This document shows positions 55,424 to 64,000 of a stretch of 64,000 nucleotides of DNA, piece after piece. Source of the DNA: Streptomyces buecherae. GTDB taxonomy: Bacteria > Actinomycetota > Actinomycetes > Streptomycetales > Streptomycetaceae. Under the pieces are notes generated by a model that was not told the origin of the DNA, made no database searches, and was given only the letters and a program-made list of their open reading frames with translations. The position numbers and the translations under genes are program-made. Location: positions 7,852,501 to 7,916,500 of the forward strand of contig NZ_CP060404.1 of the NCBI RefSeq assembly GCF_014295035.1. The letters run 5' to 3'. Position 1 is the first letter of the stretch, and each line of letters begins with the position of its first letter.

Positions 55424-56596
55424 ATGACCCATCCCGGCCCGCAGCCGGTGGAGCGACAGTTGCCCACCGAGGAGGCCCGTGACCTGCTTGCGCTGGTACG
55501 CGATCTGGCCGACCGCGAAATCCGGCCACAGGCGGCGGAAGACGAGGACGCCGGGCACTTCCCGCGCGAGGTCTTCGCCCTGCTCTCCACCTCCGGCCTG
55601 CTCGGCCTCCCCTACCCGGAGGAGTACGGCGGCGGCAGCCAGCCCTACGAGGTCTACCTCCAGGTCCTGGAGGAGCTCGCGGCGGCCCGGCTCACCGTCG
55701 GCCTCGGGGTCAGCGTGCACACCCTGGCCTGCCACGCGCTCGCCGAGTTCGGCAGCAAGCAGCAGCGCACCGAGCACCTGCCCGTGATGCTCGGCGGCGG
55801 CGTGCTCGGCGCGTACTGCCTCTCCGAGCCGGCCTCCGGCTCCGACGCGGCCTCGCTGGTCACCCGCGCCGCGCGGACGGGCGACGACTGGACCATCGAG
55901 GGCACCAAGGCGTGGATCACGCACGGCGGCGTCGCCGACTTCTACTCCGTCCTCGCCCGCACCGGCGACCAGGGCCCGCGCGGCATCACCGCCTTCCTGG
56001 TCCCCGGCGACACCGAGGGACTCTCGGCCGCGGCGCCCGAGCGCAAGATGGGCATGAAGGGCTCGCCCACCGCCCAGGTCCACTTCGACGGCGTGCGGGT
56101 GGGCGACGAGCGGCGCATCGGCGACGAGGGGCAGGGCTTCTCGATCGCCCTCGCCGCGCTGGACGCCGGCCGCCTCGGCATCGCCGCCTGCGCCATCGGC
56201 GTCGCCCAGGCCGCCCTCGACGAGGGCCTGCGCTACACCGCCGAGCGCCAGCAGTTCGGCCGCCCGATCGCCGACTTCCAGGGCCTGCGCTTCATGCTGG
56301 CCGACATGGCCACCCAGATCGAGGCGGGCCGCTCGCTGTACCTGACGGCCGCCCGGCTGCGCGACGCGGGCCGGCCGTTCTCCAAGGAGGCGGCGATGGC
56401 CAAGCTGTTCTGCACGGACACCGCGATGCGCGTGACCACCGACGCGGTGCAACTCCTCGGCGGTTACGGCTACACGCTCGACTTCCCCGTCGAGCGCTAC
56501 ATGCGCGAGTCCAAGGTGCTCCAGATCGTCGAGGGCACCAACCAGATCCAACGCATGGTCATCGCCCGCCAGATCGCGGGCCGCGAGTCCCGCTGA
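55424..56596 (+). CDS. Acyl-CoA dehydrogenase
   Basis: The 390-residue flavoenzyme introduces a trans double bond into acyl-CoA. Landmarks: GLLGLPYPEEYGGGS, AYCLSEPASGSDAAS (FAD loop), ITHGGVADFYSVLART, KMGMKGSPTAQVHFDGVRV, and a C-terminal QLLGGYGYTLDFPVERYMRESKV, then IVEGTNQIQRMVIAR, where Glu of EGTNQ is the catalytic base. ATG 55424 starts MTHPGPQPVERQ. It is not adjacent to other beta-oxidation genes, so the chain-length preference is not evident. A terminator follows at 56657-56688. Confidence 0.95.
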   Translation: MTHPGPQPVERQLPTEEARDLLALVRDLADREIRPQAAEDEDAGHFPREVFALLSTSGLLGLPYPEEYGGGSQPYEVYLQVLEELAAARLTVGLGVSVHTLACHALAEFGSKQQRTEHLPVMLGGGVLGAYCLSEPASGSDAASLVTRAARTGDDWTIEGTKAWITHGGVADFYSVLARTGDQGPRGITAFLVPGDTEGLSAAAPERKMGMKGSPTAQVHFDGVRVGDERRIGDEGQGFSIALAALDAGRLGIAACAIGVAQAALDEGLRYTAERQQFGRPIADFQGLRFMLADMATQIEAGRSLYLTAARLRDAGRPFSKEAAMAKLFCTDTAMRVTTDAVQLLGGYGYTLDFPVERYMRESKVLQIVEGTNQIQRMVIARQIAGRESR

Positions 56597-56656
56597 CCCG
56601 CCCGCGTCAGCGCTCGCGGCCACCAGCGGCGGCGACCGCCCGCGGCGCACCGTCTC

Positions 56657-56688
56657 GGCGCGGCACCCCGGACGCGGGGTGTCGCGCC
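56657..56688 (+). terminator. Terminator of the acyl-CoA dehydrogenase gene
   Basis: GGCGCGGCACCCC (56657-56669) pairs with GGGGTGTCGCGCC (56676-56688) with one G-T pair, around a 6-nt loop. The rest of 56597-56933 has no gene. Confidence 0.75.
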
Positions 56689-56933
56689 GTTCGCCGTTCA
56701 GCGGGCCGTGGGGCGCCCGTGCGCCCCCTCCCGGACCCGCGCCGCGCCAACGCGGTCGTGGCCGTCCGCGCGGGGCGTGCGGGGGCGCGTGGCGGCGTAC
56801 CCCGGGGGAGTCACCGGCCGTTCGCGCCCTCGGTGTCCACATGCCACGCGCGGCACACCGGTCGCCCGCACACTTCGCTGTGCCCAGGCCGCGCCTGGCC
56901 AGGTGTGCGTAGCAATCGACCACTGGAGCAACC

Positions 56934-57932
56934 ATGACCGATTCCCCCGCCGTCGCCCCCACCGCACCGACCACCCCCGCCGCACCGACCACCCCCGCCG
57001 AGACGACCGGATTCAGCCGCCGCGACGGAATGCGCGCGGCGGCAGCCGCCGCCCTGGCCCTCCCCCTGACCGCCGGCGTCGCCCACGCCGCCGCCCCGTC
57101 GGCCTCCGCCGCCCCGGCGACGGCCGCGGCCCCGGCAGCCCCCGGCGGCAGCGCCAGCCAGCTGCGCGCCATGACGTTCAACCTGCGCTACGCCTCGGAC
57201 GCCCGCCCCAACTCCTGGGCCGAACGCCGCCCCGTCATGCGCACGCTGCTACGCCGCGAGCGCCCGCACCTGCTCGGCACCCAGGAGGGTGTGTACTCCC
57301 AAATCCGTGACATCGCACAGGACTTGGGGCCGCACTACGACTGGATCGGCACCGGCCGTGAGGGTGGCAGCCGGGGCGAGTTCATGGCCGTCTTCTACGA
57401 CACCCAGCGGCTGGCCCCGCTGGAGTACGACCACTTCTGGCTGTCCGGCACGCCGTACGTGATCGGCTCCAACACCTGGGGCAACGCGGTCGTGCGCATG
57501 GCCACCTGGGTGCGCTTTCGCGATCTGCGCGGCGGCGGCCAGTTCTACGCCCTCAACACCCACTTCGACCACCGCAACCAGAGCGCGCGCGAGCGCTCCG
57601 CCGACCTGATCGCCGAGCGGCTGCGCGGCCTCGACCCGGCCGTGCCGCGCATCGTCACCGGCGACTTCAACGTGCCGGCGCACCAGAACCCGGTCTACGA
57701 CACGCTGCTGGGCTCGGGCGGCCTCGTGGACACCTGGGACCGCGCCGAGGAGCGCGGGAAGCTGTACGCGACCTTCCACGGCTACCGGCCGCTGGTCCCG
57801 GACGGCGAGCGCATCGACTGGATCCTCACCTCGCCGGGCATCCACACCAGCTACGCCTCGATCAACACCTTCTCGCTCGGCGGACAGTTCCCGAGCGACC
57901 ACCTGCCGGTGCAGGCCCAGCTCGAGCTGTGA
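56934..57932 (+). CDS. Tat-exported endonuclease/exonuclease/phosphatase-family protein
   Basis: The 332-residue protein has a twin-arginine signal (SRRDGMRAAAAAALALPLTAGVAHA, residues 23-49) and an EEP fold: MTFNLRYASD, HLLGTQEG (metal Glu), GGGQFYALNTHFDH, RIVTGDFNVPAHQNPVY, RIDWILTSPGI, and GGQFPSDHLPVQAQL. These Asp, Asn and His residues form the Mg-dependent phosphodiesterase site. Exported relatives cleave phospholipids, nucleotides or other phosphodiesters. ATG 56934 has GGAG at 6 nt. There is no operon partner. Confidence 0.92.
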   Translation: MTDSPAVAPTAPTTPAAPTTPAETTGFSRRDGMRAAAAAALALPLTAGVAHAAAPSASAAPATAAAPAAPGGSASQLRAMTFNLRYASDARPNSWAERRPVMRTLLRRERPHLLGTQEGVYSQIRDIAQDLGPHYDWIGTGREGGSRGEFMAVFYDTQRLAPLEYDHFWLSGTPYVIGSNTWGNAVVRMATWVRFRDLRGGGQFYALNTHFDHRNQSARERSADLIAERLRGLDPAVPRIVTGDFNVPAHQNPVYDTLLGSGGLVDTWDRAEERGKLYATFHGYRPLVPDGERIDWILTSPGIHTSYASINTFSLGGQFPSDHLPVQAQLEL

Positions 57933-58103
57933 CGGCCCGTCAGGCGCGGTCGCCGGACGGCGGCTGACCGATCGTGACCGGGGCTGAGGGGGCCGGCCGG
58001 GGCGATGGGCCGCGGGCGGCCCACCGCCGTTCGTCGCGGGCCCCGGGCCAGGGGTGAGGTCGGGCGCTGACGGGGCGGACCCCCGGGGCGCCCGACCGAG
58101 GCG

Positions 58104-58469
58104 CTAGTGTCCGGGCGTCGGCTGGCGCGGCACCTGCACCGGACGGGAGACGTGGCCGCCGATGTGCGAGAACGGCTGCGTCCGCCAGTCCAGGCTCTCC
58201 GGAAGGGTCAGGAGCAGCGCCGCGTCCTGCTCCTGGGAACCCGAGGCGTCGTCGGCGGGGACCGCGTCGGCGACGCCCCGCCCGGTGCCCGGGCAGACCG
58301 TGAGCCCGAACGGGTTCCACGGGGACGGGCACAGCGCGTGCTCGGGCAGCACGTCCTCGTCGGCGAGCAGGGCAATGGGGCGTGCGCAGTCCGGGCACGT
58401 CACCCGGAACATCTCGTACGTCTCGTAGACGTCGCTCTCGCCACTGTCCAGGCGTTCAAGACCGGGCAT
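58104..58469 (-). CDS. Conserved Cys-containing hypothetical protein (121 residues)
   Basis: The protein has CPDCARPI (residues 25-32) and further single Cys residues in ALCPSPWNPFG and LTVCPGTGRGV, so it may form a zinc site. It ends with a Pro/Gln/His-rich tail. ATG 58469 (MPGLERLDSGE) follows GGGGGAGAAACACC. Similar proteins occur across Streptomyces, but their function is unknown. It is divergent from the Lrp-type regulator, and the 57933-58103 gap after it has no gene. Confidence 0.78.
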   Translation of the reverse strand: MPGLERLDSGESDVYETYEMFRVTCPDCARPIALLADEDVLPEHALCPSPWNPFGLTVCPGTGRGVADAVPADDASGSQEQDAALLLTLPESLDWRTQPFSHIGGHVSRPVQVPRQPTPGH

Positions 58470-58680
58470 GGTGTTTCTCCCCCTCGGGTCAGGTCGAAAA
58501 GGCGACAAGGCAGCCTCGACCACAGCAAGCATTTCCCGTCCGGCGGTGGCGGTAATCGCCGGCGCGCCCATGCCCCCGCCCCTTGGCTGTGGCATTCGTC
58601 ACATGCCCCGTGCAGGTGCGGCGCGCGCCCGGGGGCTCGTCGGCTGTGCCGCGACGCCCGCTACCCCATAGGGTGACGGG

Positions 58681-59121
58681 GTGGAGGAGTTGGACAGACA
58701 GATCGTGGAACTGCTCGTCAATGACGGGCGCATGAGCTACACCGACCTGGGCAAGGCCACCGGCCTGTCCACCTCGGCGGTGCACCAGCGGGTCCGACGC
58801 CTGGAACAGCGCGGTGTCATCCGTGGCTACGCCGCCGTCGTGGACCCCGAGGCCGTCGGGCTGCCGCTGACGGCCTTCATCTCGGTCAAACCCTTCGACC
58901 CCAGCGCGCCCGACGACATCGCCGACCGGCTCGCCGAGGTGCCGCAGATCGAGGCGTGTCACAGCGTGGCGGGCGACGAGAACTACATCCTCAAGGTGCG
59001 CGTCGAGACCCCGCTCGAACTGGAGCACCTCCTGACCCGCATCCGCTCGCTGGCCGGCGTCTCCACCCGCACCACGGTCGTGCTGTCCACGCCGTACGAG
59101 GCCCGCCCGCCCCGCATCTGA
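58681..59121 (+). CDS. Lrp/AsnC-family transcriptional regulator
   Basis: The 146-residue protein has an N-terminal helix-turn-helix (LDRQIVELLVNDGRMSYTDLGKATGLSTSAVHQRVRRLEQRGVI) and an AsnC effector domain (AFISVKPFDPSAPDDIADRLAEVPQIEACHSVAGDENYILKVRVET). GTG 58681 begins the family's usual VEELDRQI. Lrp-type regulators respond to amino acids. The amidohydrolase gene 266 bp downstream on the same strand is a possible target, with no direct evidence. Confidence 0.95.
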   Translation: MEELDRQIVELLVNDGRMSYTDLGKATGLSTSAVHQRVRRLEQRGVIRGYAAVVDPEAVGLPLTAFISVKPFDPSAPDDIADRLAEVPQIEACHSVAGDENYILKVRVETPLELEHLLTRIRSLAGVSTRTTVVLSTPYEARPPRI

Positions 59122-59387
59122 CCCGCCGGCCGCGCGAGCGCCCGGCGGCTCCCCGGGCCCGGCCGGGCCGAGCGCCCCACCAGCCGACCCGGCGTGCGCG
59201 CCGCGGGCGCCGGATGCGCGTCCGCGCGCCGCGGCGCACCCCGGTGCCCCGGCGCGCGGCCCACCCCCGGCGCGGGAGCCGAACCGGGTCCGGCGACACT
59301 GACACCCTGGCGCCGGCTCGCGGGGGAGTGACCTCCCCGGCGTGCCACCGCCGTCCACCCGACGAACGACACCGCGAGGCGAACCCC

Positions 59388-61055
59388 GTGAGCGACCTCA
59401 TCCCCGCCGCAGGCCCCAGCGCCGGCATCCCGCCGACCGAGGGCGGCACCGTGCTGTTGCGCGGCGGCACCGTGCACAGCCCCGCCGATCCCTTCGCGAC
59501 GGCGATGGTGATCGAGCGCGGCAGCGTCGCCTGGGTCGGCTCCGAGGGCGCGGCCGACTCCTTCGCCGACGGCGTGGACGAGGTCATCGACCTCGCCGGC
59601 GCGCTCGTCACGCCCGCGTTCACGGACGCACACGTGCACACCACCGCCACCGGGCTCGCCCGCACCGGCCTCGACCTCACCGCGGCCTCGACCCTGATCG
59701 AGGCGCTCGATCTGGTGCGCGCCCACGCCGCGGCGCACCCCGGCGACGCGGTACTGCTCGGCCACGGCTGGGACTCCTCCCGTTGGCCCGAAGGACGCGC
59801 CCCCTCCCGTACGGAGCTGGACCAGGCCACCGACGGCCGGCCGCTCTACCTCACCCGCGTGGACGTGCACTCCGCCGTCGCGACCACCGCCCTGCTCGAC
59901 CGCGTCGGCGACCTGACCGGGCGCGCCGGCTACCAGGGCGACGCGCCGCTGACCGCCGACGCCCACCACGCGGTCCGCGCGGCGGCGTTCGCGAACGTGA
60001 CCGACTCCCAGCGGGCCGACGCACAGCGCGCCGCGCTCCGGCGGGCCGCCGCGCTCGGCATCGGCACCCTCCACGAGTGCGCGGGCCCCGACATCTCCAG
60101 CGAGGCCGACCTGACCGGCCTGTTGGGCATCGCCGCCCAGACGGCGGGCCCCCGCGTCATCGGCTACTGGGCCGAGGCCGCGAGCAGCGCCCGCGACCTG
60201 GAGAAGGTGCGCGAGCTGGGCGCCGTCGGCGCCGCCGGCGACCTCTTCGTGGACGGCGCGCTCGGCTCCCACACGGCCTGCCTGCACGCGCCGTACGCCG
60301 ACGCCCCGCCCAGCACCGGGACCCAGTACCTGGACCCGACCGCCATCGCCACGCACGTCGCGCTGTGCACCGAGGCCGGGTTGCAGGCCGGCTTCCACGC
60401 CATCGGCGACGCCGCGCTCTCGGCCGTCGTCGCCGGGGTGCGCACCGCCGCGGAGAAGGTCGGGCTCGCCCGTGTCCGCGCCGCCAGGCACCGGGTCGAG
60501 CACGCCGAGATGCTCACGCCCGAGACCATCGCCGCGTTCGCCGAACTCGGCCTGACCGCCTCCGTCCAGCCCGCCTTCGACGCCGCCTGGGGCGGCGAGG
60601 ACGGCATGTACGCCCAGCGGCTCGGCGTCGAGCGGGCCCGCACGCTCAACCCGTACGCGGCCCTGCTGCGCGCCGGAGTGCCGCTGGCCCTCGGCTCGGA
60701 CAGCCCCGTCACGCCGCTCGACCCGTGGGGCACCGTGCGCGCCGCGGCCTTCCACCGGACGCCCGAGCACCGGGTCTCGGTACGGGCCGCGTTCACCGCC
60801 CACACCCGGGGCGGCTGGCGGGCCGCCCGCCGCGACGACGCGGGCGTCCTGGTCCCCGGCGCACCGGCCGACCTGGCCGTCTGGCAGCACGGCGAACTCG
60901 TCGTGCAGGTCCCCGACGAGCGGGTCGCCAACTGGTCCACCGACCCCCGCTCCGGTACCCCGGGTCTGCCCGACCTCACGCCGGGGCTGCCGCTGCCGGT
61001 GTGCGTGCGCACGATGGTCGGCGGGCGCACCGTCTACGAGCGGCCGAACGAGTGA
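59388..61055 (+). CDS. Amidohydrolase of the Amidohydro_3 (YtcJ-like) group
   Basis: The 555-residue metal-dependent hydrolase has VLLRGGTVHSP, then VTPAFTDAHVHTTATGL (metal HxH), LGHGWDSSRWPEGRAPSRTELD (typical of the YtcJ-like group), LTRVDVHSAVATTALLDR, LFVDGALGSHTACL, GLQAGFHAIGDAALSAVV (metal His), RHRVEHAEML and LALGSDSPVTPLDPWGTVRAA (metal Asp). Members hydrolyse C-N bonds in amide-like compounds, with real substrates mostly unknown. GTG 59388 has GAGG 8 nt upstream. It follows the Lrp-type regulator. Confidence 0.92.
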   Translation: MSDLIPAAGPSAGIPPTEGGTVLLRGGTVHSPADPFATAMVIERGSVAWVGSEGAADSFADGVDEVIDLAGALVTPAFTDAHVHTTATGLARTGLDLTAASTLIEALDLVRAHAAAHPGDAVLLGHGWDSSRWPEGRAPSRTELDQATDGRPLYLTRVDVHSAVATTALLDRVGDLTGRAGYQGDAPLTADAHHAVRAAAFANVTDSQRADAQRAALRRAAALGIGTLHECAGPDISSEADLTGLLGIAAQTAGPRVIGYWAEAASSARDLEKVRELGAVGAAGDLFVDGALGSHTACLHAPYADAPPSTGTQYLDPTAIATHVALCTEAGLQAGFHAIGDAALSAVVAGVRTAAEKVGLARVRAARHRVEHAEMLTPETIAAFAELGLTASVQPAFDAAWGGEDGMYAQRLGVERARTLNPYAALLRAGVPLALGSDSPVTPLDPWGTVRAAAFHRTPEHRVSVRAAFTAHTRGGWRAARRDDAGVLVPGAPADLAVWQHGELVVQVPDERVANWSTDPRSGTPGLPDLTPGLPLPVCVRTMVGGRTVYERPNE

Positions 61056-61818
61056 CGCGGTCGCGCCGCGTACCGCCGAACGATGTGCCATCGGCCTGTC
61101 GACCAACTCCGGCACCCTCCGTACTGACCTGCTGATTTGGCGCAACGCCGCAGGTGGCACGGCTGTTGACAGAAAGCGGGAGCCGGCGGGTAGTTTCGGC
61201 CGGGTCCACCACAGGACGTCCGGCCGGGGATGGGTTCTCCACGCAGTCGTCGAGCGCCGCTGGGCCATGGGGTGGCGAGCCGCACCGGTTCGTCGCCCAT
61301 GGGAGCCAGGTCCAGCGCACGGGGGCGGGGGAGGCACTCATCGGGCCGGCAGGTGCGACCCGGGTGGGGCCCGGACGCTCAGTAGACAACGGCTCTCGGT
61401 CGACCCGCAGCCAGCGGGCCCCAGGTCGGCCCGAAGGGCGACGGGCCCCTATCCGCACCCCGCGCACCACTCCCTGGCCCCTGACGCCCGCCTCGGGCCG
61501 CCCCGGCATCTCAGTCCCGCGCAGCACTCCCTGGCGCCCGCCTCGGGCCACCCCAGCGCCCCAGCCCCGCTCGCCGGCCCGCGCGCCCGTGCCCGCACCC
61601 CGGTCGCCTCCTCGCCGGCCGCCAGGCCCGCGCGCGGCCCGTACCGCCCCGCCAGCGCCCCGCACCGCCGCCCGCCTCCCGCCACCGCTCCGCCGGGCCG
61701 TGGTGGGGTCCGGGCACGCCGGACGTCGCACACCCGTTACGCACCCAGCGGGCCGCTCGTGGTGGCTCGCGGTATACCGTCACTTCACCACAGCTCGACC
61801 TGCAGGAAGGCCGCGACG
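61056..61818. other. Gene-free stretch with a short imperfect direct repeat
   Basis: No protein frame is convincing in these 763 bp, although Pro/Arg-rich open frames run through it. GCGCACCACTCCCTGG (about 61461) recurs as GCGCAGCACTCCCTGG (about 61519), followed in both by CGCCCGCCTCGGGCC, a 57-bp period. The region must carry the lnt-ppm promoter. Confidence 0.5.
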
Positions 61819-63690
61819 TTGCACCCCGGTTCCGACACCTCCGCTGGTGCCACCGCCAGCGGCGAGGCAGCCGACGCGCCGGTCAGTAGACCAGCCGAGC
61901 CGCCGACAGCCGCCCCCGAGCCCGCCGCGGCGCCGAGCGCCGAGCCCGTCGTCCGGGCCACCCGCCGCCAACGCGTGGCGCGATGGTGCCGCCGTGAGGC
62001 GCGGCGCACCGCGCTGGCCGCGGTCAGCGGGCTCGCCCTCGGCTTCGCCTTCCCGCCGTACGACCTGTGGCCCCTCTCGCTCATCGCCGTCGCGGCCCTC
62101 GCGCTGCTCACCCGGGGCAGGACGGCCCGCCAGGGGGCGTGGACCGGGTTCGCCTTCGGGCTCCCGTTCTTCGTGCTGCTGCTGAAGTGGCTGGACGTCG
62201 TCGGCTGGGACGCGGTCATCGGCCTCTCGCTGGCCGAGTCGCTGTTCTTCGTCGCGCTCGGCGCTGGCCTGGCCCTGACCTCCAGGCTGCCCGGCTGGCC
62301 GCTGTGGGCGGCCTGCCTGTGGGTGGCCGAGGAGTGGGCCAGGGACCGGCTGCCGTTCGGCGGCTTCCCCTGGGGGCGGCTGGCGTTCGCGAACACCGGA
62401 TCGCCGTTCACGCCGCTGGCCGCGCTCGGTGGCGCGCCGCTGGTGACCTTCGGCGTCGCCCTGGCCAGCACGCTGCTCGCGGCCGCCGTCGTCGCCCTGT
62501 GGCGGGTGTACGCGCTCGCCGGCGGCCGTGCCGCGACCGCCCCCGGGACCACGCCGAGCGCCGCGGCCGACGCCCCGCTGGGCGCCGCTCCCGCCGCGCC
62601 GGCGGACGCCGCCGGGAGCGAGGCGGACGAGGACGCCGGGGCGGGCCCCGAGCCCGCGCCGGCCGCGCGGCCCAGCGGCCCCCGGCTGCTACGCGGCGCG
62701 CTGCCGGCCGTCGAGGCCATCGCCCTGGCCGGCGCGGTGACGCTGGCCGGGTTCCTGGTGCCGGTGCCCACCGACGCCGACGACACCGTGAACATCGCGG
62801 TCGTGCAGGGCAACGTGCAACAGCCGGGGATGGACTTCCTCGGCCGCCCGATGAAGATCCTCAACAACCACGTCGAGGCGACCCTGCGGCTGGCCGAGGA
62901 CGTCAAGGCGGGCCGCAAGCCCCAGCCGGACCTCGTGATCTGGCCGGAGAACGCCTCCGACCTCGACCCGTACAAGTACCGCGAGGCGTACGCGCGCATC
63001 GACCTGGCGGTGAAGTCGATCGGCGTCCCCGTCCTGGTCGGGGCCCTGGTGGACCACCCGACCAAGAAGGGTTACGTCGAGAACCAGGGCATCGTCTGGG
63101 ACCCGAGGACCGGCCCCGGCGCCTCGTACACCAAGCAGCACCCGGTGCCGTTCGGTGAGTACGTGCCCTTCCGCGACCAGCTCAGCAAGGTCATCTCGCG
63201 ACTCGACCGCGTTCCCCGGGACTTCTACCCGGGCGACCACTCCGGGGTCATGCAGGTCGGCCCGGCCAAGCTGGGCGACGTGATCTGCTTCGAGGTCGCC
63301 TACGACGAGATCGTGCGCGACACGGTCAACGCCGGGGCCCGGGCGCTGGTGATCCAGACGAACAACGCCACGTACGGCCGCAGCGGCCAGCCCGAGCAGC
63401 AACTCGTGATGTCCCGGCTGCGCGCCATCGAGCACGGTCGGGCCGTGGTCACCGCGGCGCCGAGCGGAATTAGCGCCGTGGTCGCCCCCGATGGGACTAT
63501 TGAGCAGCGCACCAAGGAATTCACCCAGGACGTGCTCAGCGCTCGGATTCCCCTGCGCGACGACATCACCGTCGCCGATCGGATCGGCGCGGTGCCCGAG
63601 TGGGTGCTCGCTATGGTGGGCGTTCTGTCCTGCGCCGCCGCGATCATGGTGAGCCGGCGAGGACGTACGGACGAGAAGGGGATGCAGTGA
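61819..63690 (+). CDS. lnt: Apolipoprotein N-acyltransferase
   Basis: The 623-residue protein has an acidic/Pro cytoplasmic start and about seven membrane helices ([34 protein letters not shown]; then [16 protein letters not shown]). It also has a ~50-residue Ala/Pro-rich insertion (about 240-290) and the nitrilase-like catalytic domain: [19 protein letters not shown] (Glu), [17 protein letters not shown] (Lys) and [11 protein letters not shown] (Cys). It N-acylates lipoproteins at the outer face of the membrane. TTG 61819 has AGGAAGG 9-10 nt upstream. Its stop overlaps the start of the mannosyltransferase gene (GTGA), matching the fused Lnt-Ppm1 protein of M. tuberculosis. Confidence 0.94.
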   Translation: MHPGSDTSAGATASGEAADAPVSRPAEPPTAAPEPAAAPSAEPVVRATRRQRVARWCRREARRTALAAVSGLALGFAFPPYDLWPLSLIAVAALALLTRGRTARQGAWTGFAFGLPFFVLLLKWLDVVGWDAVIGLSLAESLFFVALGAGLALTSRLPGWPLWAACLWVAEEWARDRLPFGGFPWGRLAFANTGSPFTPLAALGGAPLVTFGVALASTLLAAAVVALWRVYALAGGRAATAPGTTPSAAADAPLGAAPAAPADAAGSEADEDAGAGPEPAPAARPSGPRLLRGALPAVEAIALAGAVTLAGFLVPVPTDADDTVNIAVVQGNVQQPGMDFLGRPMKILNNHVEATLRLAEDVKAGRKPQPDLVIWPENASDLDPYKYREAYARIDLAVKSIGVPVLVGALVDHPTKKGYVENQGIVWDPRTGPGASYTKQHPVPFGEYVPFRDQLSKVISRLDRVPRDFYPGDHSGVMQVGPAKLGDVICFEVAYDEIVRDTVNAGARALVIQTNNATYGRSGQPEQQLVMSRLRAIEHGRAVVTAAPSGISAVVAPDGTIEQRTKEFTQDVLSARIPLRDDITVADRIGAVPEWVLAMVGVLSCAAAIMVSRRGRTDEKGMQ

Positions 63691-64000
63691 ACGACGGCGT
63701 TGAGGTTGTGCGTGGCGAGACTCAGGAGAGGAAGTACGGTCCGCTCGGCACGACCTTGGTGATCATTCCGACCTACAACGAGGCGGAGAACATCAAGCCG
63801 ATCGTGGAACGGGTGCGCAAGGCCGTCCCCGACGCACACGTGCTCGTCGCCGACGACAACAGCCCCGACGGCACCGGCAAGATCGCCGACGAGATCGCCG
63901 GCCAGGACGAGCAGGTCCACGTCCTGCACCGCAAGGGCAAGGAAGGTCTCGGCGCCGCCTACCTGGCGGGCTTCCGCTGGGGGATCGAGCACGACTACGG
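63687..64000 (+). CDS. ppm1: Polyprenol-monophosphomannose synthase (Ppm1/DPMS type), partial
   Basis: The 104 visible residues (GTG 63687, AAGGGG upstream) are the start of a GT2 glycosyltransferase: [35 protein letters not shown] (DxD-type nucleotide-sugar site) and [19 protein letters not shown]. The signature matches dolichol/polyprenol-phosphate mannose synthases, which make the mannose donor for protein O-mannosylation and lipoglycans. It is coupled to lnt by a 4-bp overlap. The rest lies beyond the window. Confidence 0.95.
   Translation, partial: MNDGVEVVRGETQERKYGPLGTTLVIIPTYNEAENIKPIVERVRKAVPDAHVLVADDNSPDGTGKIADEIAGQDEQVHVLHRKGKEGLGAAYLAGFRWGIEHDY

Overview
The window is high-GC actinobacterial chromosome, almost certainly from a Streptomyces or a close relative. 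The signs are strongly biased third codon positions, frequent GTG and TTG starts, Tat-exported enzymes, a SARP regulator beside a modular type I polyketide synthase, the DUF5997 and DUF6230/DUF6114 pairs, a GH18 chitinase with a DasR-like site, and an Lnt-Ppm1 pair.

Left end (1-7.0 kb): the start of a biosynthetic cluster. A type I PKS gene reads leftward off the window. It carries a loading module (half-length KS remnant, AT, ACP) and the first extension module (KS, methylmalonyl-type AT, start of a DH). A SARP activator lies just upstream on the same strand. Between them sit four CTTGGA/G hexamers spaced exactly 11 bp apart, the layout of a SARP operator. About 2.1 kb without a recognisable gene follows.

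9-16.9 kb: assorted chromosomal genes. These are a DinB-like protein, a decayed Hsp20 gene with an intact terminator, a membrane desaturase with its ferredoxin reductase (DesA3/Rv3230c type), a PucR-type regulator, a thioredoxin-like protein without CxxC, an anti-sigma-type ATPase, a hairpin-rich stretch that may be a structured RNA, and a membrane protein.

16.9-38.5 kb: a patchwork accessory region, framed by two diverged copies of a ~135 bp sequence (integrase 3' end, hairpin, aldehyde dehydrogenase 3' end). It holds a helix-turn-helix-less LysR-type effector domain divergent from DUF5997, a Tat-exported PHP phosphoesterase, transposase relics, a 1111-residue subtilase, an alpha/beta hydrolase with a membrane partner, an unreported 43-codon gene with its own terminator, a 13-copy 7-bp repeat, a membrane-anchored Mrr-type nuclease, a NarL/LuxR two-component system divergent from a membrane hydrolase, a TetR/FabF pair with two perfect palindromic operators, and a chimeric integrase.

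38.5-48.8 kb: an aldehyde dehydrogenase with a GAF-domain regulator and a small zinc ribbon, then a copper-handling locus. The latter has a His-rich membrane protein, an ECF sigma factor divergent from a short zinc anti-sigma protein, and a translationally coupled operon of a Met/His-rich membrane peptide, a CopA ATPase with three near-identical metal-binding domains, and a PCu(A)C-like chaperone.

49-64 kb: mostly core genes. These are a SpoIIE phosphatase, the DUF6230/DUF6114 pair with a divergent TetR, a chitinase, an acyl-CoA dehydrogenase, a Tat-exported endonuclease/phosphatase-family protein, a conserved Cys-rich protein, an Lrp regulator, an amidohydrolase, apolipoprotein N-acyltransferase and the start of polyprenol-phosphate mannosyltransferase. 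No tRNA, rRNA or CRISPR array was recognised.
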